Of a stretch of 5,685 nucleotides of DNA, positions 1 through 4,450 are shown piece after piece (the stretch's first letter is position 1; every line of letters starts with the position of its first letter). Under the pieces are notes generated by a model that made no database searches, was not told the origin of the DNA, and saw nothing but the letters and a program-made list of their open reading frames with translations. Origin of the DNA: Bacillota bacterium (GTDB taxonomy: Bacteria > Bacillota > Clostridia > Lachnospirales > Lachnospiraceae); the NCBI GenBank assembly GCA_017861355.1, contig JAGFXQ010000236.1, positions 1-5,685 on the forward strand, written 5' to 3'. The translations under genes and the position numbers were made by a program.

Positions 1-1
1 G

Positions 2-574
2 TTAGGATTGCAGCCTCAGGTAACGGAAAATTACAAATCTCTGATGAGTAAATATTCTTTTGACTTTGCAATCGGCTCCACTCATGTTCTGGATTATGTC
101 GATCCCTACTTTCCTCAGTTCTGGGAGCATCGAACTAAAGAAGCAGGATTACAGGCATATTTTCAATCCATTATCGATAACTGTAAATTGTTTCAAGATA
201 ATTTTAATATCTATGGACACTTGGACTATATTATTCGTTATGTCCCTACCGCAGATGGTAAAAAGGCAGATTATTCCTATGCTGACTATTCCGATCTGCT
301 GGATGAGGTTCTCAAAACAATACTCGAGTGTGGAAAAGGAATCGAGATCAATACTTCCGGTTACAAATATGGTCTCGGTTATGCCCACCCGAAGGTTGAG
401 ATTCTGAGACGTTATCGTGAACTGGGTGGTGAGCTTATTACCATCGGCTCGGACGCCCATAAACCGGAGCACCTCTGCTACGACTTTCACTTGGTTCCGG
501 AGCTATTGAAGAGTCTTGGGTATACATATCACGCAACCTTTGTACAACACAAGCCGATATTTGAGAAGCTATAA
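2..574 (+). CDS. hisJ: Histidinol-phosphatase, PHP family (HisJ type), 3' part only
   Basis: The product is predicted to dephosphorylate L-histidinol phosphate to L-histidinol, the penultimate step before histidinol dehydrogenase in histidine synthesis, in the cytoplasm. The reading frame is open to the left edge, so the N-terminal HxH metal motif lies outside. About 190 residues are visible, against roughly 260-280 for the family. Counting from the TTG codon at position 8, recognisable PHP metal-site segments are GSTH (His26), YGHLD (His71, Asp73), GIEINTSG (Glu113) and the C-terminal GSDAH (Asp149, His151). The TTG at position 8 is not a credible start, because the frame continues upstream through Leu-Gly and the domain would be beheaded. 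The gene ends in TAA, six bases before the hairpin at 580-630, and converges on mnmA. No other histidine gene is in view. Other PHP-domain phosphoesterases are possible, but the order of motifs fits HisJ well. Confidence 0.88.
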   Translation, partial: LGLQPQVTENYKSLMSKYSFDFAIGSTHVLDYVDPYFPQFWEHRTKEAGLQAYFQSIIDNCKLFQDNFNIYGHLDYIIRYVPTADGKKADYSYADYSDLLDEVLKTILECGKGIEINTSGYKYGLGYAHPKVEILRRYRELGGELITIGSDAHKPEHLCYDFHLVPELLKSLGYTYHATFVQHKPIFEKL

Positions 575-579
575 AATAA

Positions 580-630
580 GCCCCTGACAGGAACGATACA
601 GCATTCTGCGGTATCCTTCCTACTAGGGGC
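580..630. terminator. Probable bidirectional intrinsic terminator between hisJ and mnmA
   Basis: The arms GCCCCT (580-585) and AGGGGC (625-630) close a long interrupted hairpin. Inside it AGGAA (589-593) pairs with TTCCT (617-621), GATAC (595-599) with GTATC (611-615), and GCA (601-603) with TGC (607-609) around a TTC loop. Small internal mismatches separate these blocks. On the minus strand the stem is followed by TTATTTTATAG, a reasonable U-rich tail for the iscR-mnmA operon. On the plus strand it is followed by ATTAATTATAT, a weaker tail for hisJ. Its position between two convergent stop codons supports the call. The mismatches make it less classical than a short GC-rich terminator. Confidence 0.7.
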
Positions 631-691
631 ATTAATTATATCAATTCAGGCTAAATAATATACCGTATCTTATGTAACAGCGTTGACGATA

Positions 692-1816
692 TTACTTGAT
701 AATCGTTCCTCCGCCAACCACATAATCACCATCATAGAATACGACTGCTTGTCCGGGAGTGATTGCACGCTGAGGTTCCTCAAAGATACAAAGTATCTCA
801 TCCGGACCGGTCCTCTTAATCGTAGCTCGGGCTCCTTTATGACTATACCTGATCTTGGCATCTACTACCATCTCACCGTCCAGATCTTCAATTGCCATAA
901 AATTAAGTCGATTTGCAATGAGACGGTCCGAGAACACTTCATTTGCACCGCCAATCACCACTTCATTCGACTCAGGTCTTAATTCAACAACAAAAGCTGG
1001 CTGTCCCATTGCAATTCCAAGACCTTTTCTCTGCCCGACAGTATAATGAATCAACCCTCGATGCTTTCCGATGATCTCACCGGCAGTATTCACATAATTG
1101 CCGGGAAGCATGCCTTGGAATTGTTTATCACCATCGGTTGAAACGTCACTTCTCTTTTGTCTCTTTTCTTCCAGATAATTTGCAATAAATCCTGCATAAT
1201 CATTATCCGGTACAAAACAGATCTCCTGGCTGTCCGGCTTATTTGCCACCGGAAGTTTGAGTTCCTTCGCAAGTTCACGGATCTTATCCTTCTCAAAAGC
1301 CCCGACCGGCATCAATGTATGCGATAATTGATGCTGGGTAAGATTATATAGTGCATAGGTCTGATCCTTTGCCTGAGTGACGGATTTCTTGATCGAAAAT
1401 CTACCATTGGGCAGCTTATCGATACTTGCATAATGACCGGTAGCAATATAAGAGGCACCGATATCCAGAGAACGCTTTAGAAGTGCTTCCCATTTGACAT
1501 AACGGTTACAGGCAATACAAGGATTCGGGGTTCTTGCCTGCAGATACTCGCCAACAAAGTAATCGATGACATTATCCCTGAATTCCTGCTTAAAATTCAT
1601 TACATAATAAGGAATATCCAGTACAGAAGCCACTCGTCTTGCATCCTCTACTGCACTAAGACCGCAACAGCCACCATTCTCTTCCATGGAGCATACATCC
1701 TCATCCTGCCAGATCTGCATCGTGATTCCGATTACTTCATATCCTTGTTTTTGCAAAAGGTATGCCGCTACCGAGGAATCTACTCCTCCAGACATTCCCA
1801 CAACTACTTTTTCCAT
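692..1816 (-). CDS. mnmA: tRNA-specific 2-thiouridylase MnmA (TrmU)
   Basis: MnmA adenylates U34 of tRNA(Lys), tRNA(Glu) and tRNA(Gln) and replaces the 2-oxygen with sulfur donated as persulfide, giving s2U34. The 374-residue product is normal family length. Visible motifs are the PP-loop SGGVDSS (9-15) that binds ATP, the catalytic cysteine in TPNPC-x2-C (Cys100, Cys103), ATGHYA (125-130), KDQTY (150-154) and the second catalytic cysteine in SQEICF (Cys200). The C-terminal part contains HYTVGQRKGLGI, followed by the beta-barrel region. The start is the ATG at 1816, chosen because GGAGG lies five bases upstream (1822-1826) and the PP-loop then falls at its usual place. An in-frame GTG at 1879 would add 21 unconserved residues. 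The gene is last in the iscR-iscS-iscU-mnmA run, 82 bases after iscU, so its sulfur donor IscS is co-encoded. Extra cysteines 42, 50 and 51 lie in a region where clostridial homologues often carry such residues. Confidence 0.97.
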   Translation of the reverse strand: MEKVVVGMSGGVDSSVAAYLLQKQGYEVIGITMQIWQDEDVCSMEENGGCCGLSAVEDARRVASVLDIPYYVMNFKQEFRDNVIDYFVGEYLQARTPNPCIACNRYVKWEALLKRSLDIGASYIATGHYASIDKLPNGRFSIKKSVTQAKDQTYALYNLTQHQLSHTLMPVGAFEKDKIRELAKELKLPVANKPDSQEICFVPDNDYAGFIANYLEEKRQKRSDVSTDGDKQFQGMLPGNYVNTAGEIIGKHRGLIHYTVGQRKGLGIAMGQPAFVVELRPESNEVVIGGANEVFSDRLIANRLNFMAIEDLDGEMVVDAKIRYSHKGARATIKRTGPDEILCIFEEPQRAITPGQAVVFYDGDYVVGGGTIIK

Positions 1817-1898
1817 GCTATCCTCCAAATCTGATTGCCATAACGGACAAAATGCCCAAATACTCAGGCATCTCATCACAGTTCTCTATCTTTAATTA

Positions 1899-2336
1899 TT
1901 AGTATTCTACTTCTTCTTCACCATCATGAATATCAGACTTAGGTCTTGTCAGGCCTTCAATAACAATACCCTTCTTTTCTGCATAATCCCAAAGGGCAGC
2001 ATGAATTGCTTCTTCTGCAAGCAGGGAACAATGTACCTTAACCGGCGGAAGTCCGTCCAGCGCTTCCATAACTGCTTTATTGGTAATCTCCAATGCTTCG
2101 TTCACTGTCTTACCCTTCACAAGCTCCGTAGCCATGCTACTGGTAGCTACTGCAGCACCGCAGCCAAAGGTCTTAAACTTTACATCATTGATAATTCCTG
2201 CCTCATCGATATCAAGATATATTCTCATGATATCACCACATTTAGCGTTACCCACGGTACCAACTCCGCTTGCATTCTCTATTTCACCGACATTTCTGGG
2301 ATTCGTGAAATGATCCATAACTTTCTCTGTATACAT
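1899..2336 (-). CDS. iscU: Fe-S cluster assembly scaffold, IscU/NifU N-terminal type
   Basis: This is the cytoplasmic scaffold on which IscS-derived sulfur and iron are assembled into [2Fe-2S] and [4Fe-4S] clusters before transfer to apoproteins. The 145-residue product is a single NifU_N domain. The three ligand cysteines are Cys33 (AKCGD), Cys59 (FGCGA) and Cys103 (VHCS). The conserved Asp35 and His102 are also present. LPPVK at 96-100 matches the peptide recognised by the Hsp70 chaperone HscA in E. coli IscU. The tail after about residue 130 is acidic (DGEEEVEY), as I would expect for clostridial homologues. The ATG at 2336 has GGAGG seven bases upstream (2344-2348). The gene follows iscS after a 147-base gap that holds two hairpins, and precedes mnmA by 82 bases. 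The protein is often annotated nifU; nothing suggests a nitrogenase-dedicated role. Confidence 0.96.
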   Translation of the reverse strand: MYTEKVMDHFTNPRNVGEIENASGVGTVGNAKCGDIMRIYLDIDEAGIINDVKFKTFGCGAAVATSSMATELVKGKTVNEALEITNKAVMEALDGLPPVKVHCSLLAEEAIHAALWDYAEKKGIVIEGLTRPKSDIHDGEEEVEY

Positions 2337-2371
2337 ATGCTTTCCTCCAATTTAATCGTTAGTTTAATTGT

Positions 2372-2400
2372 AATATATAACATGTCTGCTCTTCTATGAA
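2372..2400 (-). promoter_or_regulatory. Weak candidate internal promoter before iscU
   Basis: On the minus strand, TTCATA (2395-2400) and TATATT (2372-2377) are separated by 17 bases and resemble sigma-A -35 and -10 boxes with four and five of six matches. Transcription would begin near 2365, about 30 bases before the iscU start. The position just downstream of the two intergenic hairpins would make sense if iscU-mnmA is partly expressed on its own. The region is very AT-rich, so chance matches are likely. Confidence 0.3.
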
Positions 2401-2420
2401 TTACAGTACCCGGAAGAACA

Positions 2421-2449
2421 AGGAGTTCGTTCCAATGGACGAACTTCCT
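2421..2449 (-). other. Intercistronic stem-loop 2 (iscS-iscU gap)
   Basis: The arms 2421-2433 and 2437-2449 pair almost fully, with one bulged base on each side and a 3-base loop. The core is AGTTCGT against ACGAACT in the minus-strand RNA. The following bases, TGTTCTTCC, are only moderately U-rich, so this could be a leaky terminator or a 3'-end stabilising structure on the iscRS part of the message. It starts only three bases after the end of the first stem-loop. Confidence 0.6.
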
Positions 2450-2452
2450 AAA

Positions 2453-2480
2453 TGCGAATTATGGTTTCCAATAATTCACA
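2453..2480 (-). other. Intercistronic stem-loop 1, just after the iscS stop
   Basis: In the minus-strand RNA the arms 2480-2468 and 2464-2453 form about 12 base pairs, built on GAATTAT against ATAATTC, plus GG/CC next to a 3-base AAA loop. There is one bulged base and one G-U pair. It begins three bases after the iscS stop codon. Only UUU follows, so it is not a classical intrinsic terminator. A role in RNA processing or in protecting the iscRS message is a plausible inference. Confidence 0.55.
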
Positions 2481-2483
2481 TTA

Positions 2484-3662
2484 TTAGCGTTTCTTCATGA
2501 AATCCTCATAGAGAGGAGACATCTGACGAAGCTTTTCTACTATTTCTTTCACTCGATCCACCGTATAGTTAATGTCTTCCTCGGTAATATCTTCACTTAC
2601 GGTCAGACGGAGTGATCCATGAGCAACCTCGTGCGGAAGTCCGATCGCAAGAAGCACATGAGACGGATCTAACGAACCTGAGGTACAGGCGGAACCGCTG
2701 GAACCGCATATATTCTTCATGTCCAGCATAATTAACAGTGATTCGCCTTCGATAAACTGAAAGCTGAAGTTTGCATTGTTCGGCAGTCTTCTTACCTTAT
2801 CACCATTTACCCGGACAAATGGTATCTCTTCCAACACACGTTTCATCAGCAGATTTCGGAGCATAATTTCCTTCTTGGTACGTTCCTCCATGGTTTCCAA
2901 TGCGATTTCAACCGCTTTACCAAAACCAACGATTCCCGGGACATTTTCTGTTCCTGCTCTTCTTTGTCTCTCCTGTGCGCCACCATGAATTAAGGAACGT
3001 ATTTTGATTCCTTTTCTGATATATAAGAAACCGATTCCCTTAGGTCCGTTCAGTTTGTGTGCACTTGCACTCATCATATCGATACCAAAGTCATCAACAT
3101 TGATTTCCAATTGTCCGAAGGCTTGTACTGCGTCCGTATGAAATAAGACATTGTGCTTTTTGGCAATCGCACCGATCTCCTTAATTGGTTGAATTGTTCC
3201 GATTTCGTTGTTTGCAAACATGACGGAGATTAATATTGTAGTAGGTCGGATTGCTTTTTCTAATTCATCCAGCTTAAGAATACCATTCTCATCCACATCG
3301 ATGTAGGTTACCTCCACTCCATGCTTTTGAAGATATTCACAGGTATGAAGGATCGCATGATGTTCAATTTTAGATGTAATAATGTGATTGCCCTTCGCGG
3401 CATATGCATCTGCTGTCGCTTTCAATGCCCAGTTATCTGCCTCTGTACCACTACCGGTAAAATAGATCTCACTGATCTCTGCACCCATTGCCTTTGCAAT
3501 AGTTTCTCTGGCTTCATCGACCGCTTTTTTATTCTGAGTCGCAAACTCATAAACGCTGGATGGGTTTCCATATAGATCTGTGAAGTAAGGAAGCATCGCC
3601 TCCACAACTTCCGGTCTGGTTTTGGTTGTTGCCGCATTATCAAGATATATCTTCTTATCCAT
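2484..3662 (-). CDS. iscS: Cysteine desulfurase, IscS/NifS family
   Basis: This PLP enzyme converts L-cysteine to L-alanine and holds the sulfur as a persulfide for IscU and, probably, MnmA. The product has 392 residues, the usual class I aminotransferase-fold length. Landmarks are YLDNAATT (6-13), SGTEADN (71-77), EHHA (His101 or His102 stacks on PLP), NNEIGT (151-156), HTDAVQ (175-180; Asp177 and Gln180 contact PLP), SAHK with the Schiff-base Lys203, RAGTEN (235-240), and the active-site loop SSGSACTSGS with catalytic Cys326. The extended loop around Cys326 places it in group I (IscS/NifS) rather than SufS. The start is the ATG at 3662, with GGGAG eight bases upstream (3671-3675). An in-frame TTG at 3677 overlaps that ribosome binding site and is rejected. 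The gene lies 23 bases after iscR, so the two are surely co-transcribed. It is called nifS in many clostridial annotations. Confidence 0.97.
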   Translation of the reverse strand: MDKKIYLDNAATTKTRPEVVEAMLPYFTDLYGNPSSVYEFATQNKKAVDEARETIAKAMGAEISEIYFTGSGTEADNWALKATADAYAAKGNHIITSKIEHHAILHTCEYLQKHGVEVTYIDVDENGILKLDELEKAIRPTTILISVMFANNEIGTIQPIKEIGAIAKKHNVLFHTDAVQAFGQLEINVDDFGIDMMSASAHKLNGPKGIGFLYIRKGIKIRSLIHGGAQERQRRAGTENVPGIVGFGKAVEIALETMEERTKKEIMLRNLLMKRVLEEIPFVRVNGDKVRRLPNNANFSFQFIEGESLLIMLDMKNICGSSGSACTSGSLDPSHVLLAIGLPHEVAHGSLRLTVSEDITEEDINYTVDRVKEIVEKLRQMSPLYEDFMKKR

Positions 3663-3685
3663 GTTGTCATCTCCCAATAAAAATA

Positions 3686-4159
3686 TTATTTACCACATGT
3701 CTGTTTTGCTTTCGTATCGGTAGCACCTGTCCCAGTCTGTACTCTCTTGCTTTCAGCCACAAGCTCCGACAGCTTTATTCCATCAACTGCTTCATTTATA
3801 CTATCACTAATACGCTTCCAAACATATTTTGTTACACAAGAATCAGAGTTACTGCAAACACTGTCACCATGGTTCACTTCAGAACAATCTACCGGGTTCA
3901 AGTCACCTTCTAATGCTCGAAGAATATCTCCTACAGACAGTCGATCTGCCGGTACTGCCAGCATGTAACCGCCCTGTGCGCCTCGGACACCATTCACAAT
4001 TCCGGCTTTCTTGAGCTTCGCAATCAATTGTTCCAGATAGTTCATCGATATTCCCTGCCGCTCTGCTATCTGACTGAGTGCCACAGTCTCTTCCTCTGAA
4101 TGCACTGCAAGATCCAATACCGCTCGAAGACCATATCTTCCTTTTGTAGAAAGTCTCAT
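3686..4159 (-). CDS. iscR: Rrf2-family Fe-S-responsive regulator IscR
   Basis: This is a winged-helix transcription factor of 157 residues, first gene of the operon and its likely autoregulator. It aligns without gaps to E. coli IscR as I recall that sequence, through residue 92: MRLSTKGRYG at the start, a recognition-helix region ERQGISMNYLEQL (33-45) with Glu43, and the wing VRGAQGGYML (58-67). Glu43 is the residue reported in E. coli IscR to keep apo-protein off type 1 sites. Cysteines 92, 102 and 108 occupy the cluster-binding loop, spaced C-x9-C-x5-C; E. coli has C-x5-C-x5-C plus His107. Here the position equivalent to His107 is Lys111, so the fourth ligand is uncertain, with His97 a possibility. 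A fourth cysteine, Cys155, is near the C-terminus. The ATG at 4159 follows AAGGTGA (4165-4171) by five bases. A GTG at 4168 overlaps that site. A CymR-like sulfur regulator is the main alternative, but the cysteines and the operon favour IscR. Confidence 0.93.
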   Translation of the reverse strand: MRLSTKGRYGLRAVLDLAVHSEEETVALSQIAERQGISMNYLEQLIAKLKKAGIVNGVRGAQGGYMLAVPADRLSVGDILRALEGDLNPVDCSEVNHGDSVCSNSDSCVTKYVWKRISDSINEAVDGIKLSELVAESKRVQTGTGATDTKAKQTCGK

Positions 4160-4207
4160 GTCTCTCACCTTACCTATTCTCCGGCAAAAGCTATACCGGT
4201 ATGTAAT

Positions 4208-4252
4208 GAATTAAATCCTATCATTTTAATTCCTATTATTTTAATTCCTATT
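4208..4252 (-). repeat. Three tandem 15-bp repeats in the iscR leader, possible operator
   Basis: Two copies of the 15-base unit ATTTTAATTCCTATT (plus-strand sense) are perfect and adjacent, at 4223-4237 and 4238-4252. A third, degenerate copy at 4208-4222 matches at about 10 of 15 positions. In the minus-strand sense the unit core is ATAGGAATTA. Overlapping this, GAATTAAA (4208-4215) and TTTAATTC (4225-4232) form an 8-9-8 inverted repeat of 25 bp, a size that suits a dimeric Rrf2 regulator. The block would be transcribed, about 10-55 bases after the predicted iscR start site. Binding by IscR is inference; the repeats themselves are seen directly. Confidence 0.75.
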
Positions 4253-4268
4253 AATTTACTCGGTTATA

Positions 4269-4297
4269 AGCATATCACCAACCATATTCCTTGTCAA
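4269..4297 (-). promoter_or_regulatory. Promoter of the iscR-iscS-iscU-mnmA operon
   Basis: On the minus strand a perfect -35 box TTGACA (4292-4297) is followed after exactly 17 bases by TATGCT (4269-4274), preceded by TG one base upstream (extended -10). This is a strong vegetative sigma-A pattern. Transcription would start near 4262, giving a leader of about 100 bases before iscR. A strong core promoter of this kind fits control by a repressor such as IscR. Confidence 0.8.
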
Positions 4298-4401
4298 TGA
4301 TTATTTATTGAATTATCTAAAATAATCCACACTTTAATTTTTCTGTCATTGTTCTTCCGAAGTTGTTACCGAAGGCAATAACATAAGTTTAACTCTTTCG
4401 A

Positions 4402-4414
4402 AATATAATACAAT
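4402..4414 (+). promoter_or_regulatory. Candidate -10 region for the SpoVB-like gene
   Basis: A consensus TATAAT (4404-4409) lies 41 bases before the start codon, but no good TTGACA stands 16-18 bases upstream (acataa at 4381-4386). The overlapping octamer AATACAAT (4407-4414) matches seven of eight positions of the B. subtilis sigma-E -10 consensus CATACAAT, but has no fitting -35 box. AATATAAT (4402-4409) fits less well, with a four-of-seven -35 at 4381-4387. Which sigma factor acts here cannot be settled from the sequence. Confidence 0.35.
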
Positions 4415-4450
4415 GAAGTGTTCAAGCATCGTAACGGTATGGAGGTCGTA

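Larger units (their letters stand above)
4160..4450. other. Divergent intergenic control region (iscR / spoVB-like)
   Basis: This 291-base gap holds the control elements of both divergent transcripts and no credible gene. It is strongly AT-rich compared with the flanking coding sequence. It contains the iscR promoter, the 15-bp tandem repeat in the iscR leader, and a weak promoter plus GGAGG for the right-hand gene. A short CCGG-based inverted repeat at about 4181-4199 (five pairs including one wobble, 9-base loop) lies just before the iscR ribosome binding site, but is too small to interpret. The segment 4320-4380 shows only a CCGAAG direct repeat (4357-4362 and 4369-4374). I recognise no riboswitch or T-box. 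Confidence 0.7.

Noticed and set aside
8..574. Independent short gene starting at TTG position 8
   Set aside because: The frame is open to the left edge, there is no ribosome binding site in view, and it would encode a PHP domain without its N-terminal metal motif. It is the tail of a longer gene.
1852..1871. Small hairpin (ATGCCT / GGGCAT) followed by TTTG in the iscU-mnmA gap
   Set aside because: It has only six pairs including one wobble and an 8-base loop, with a short U stretch. This is too weak to call a terminator or attenuator.
1817..1879. N-terminal extension of MnmA from an in-frame GTG at 1879
   Set aside because: The added 21 residues are not family-like, and the ATG at 1816 has GGAGG five bases upstream with the PP-loop at its normal distance.
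1926..2399. 157-codon plus-strand reading frame antisense to iscU
   Set aside because: It is rich in Cys, Asn and His with no domain-like pattern, and lies opposite a clear iscU. It is a shadow frame.
3663..3677. TTG start for IscS, adding five residues
   Set aside because: It overlaps the GGGAG ribosome binding site of the ATG at 3662, where family members normally begin (YLDNAATT a few residues in).
4160..4262. Riboswitch or T-box in the iscR leader
   Set aside because: The leader is short and AT-rich, with no conserved T-box sequence and no terminator/antiterminator pair. The repeats look more like protein sites.
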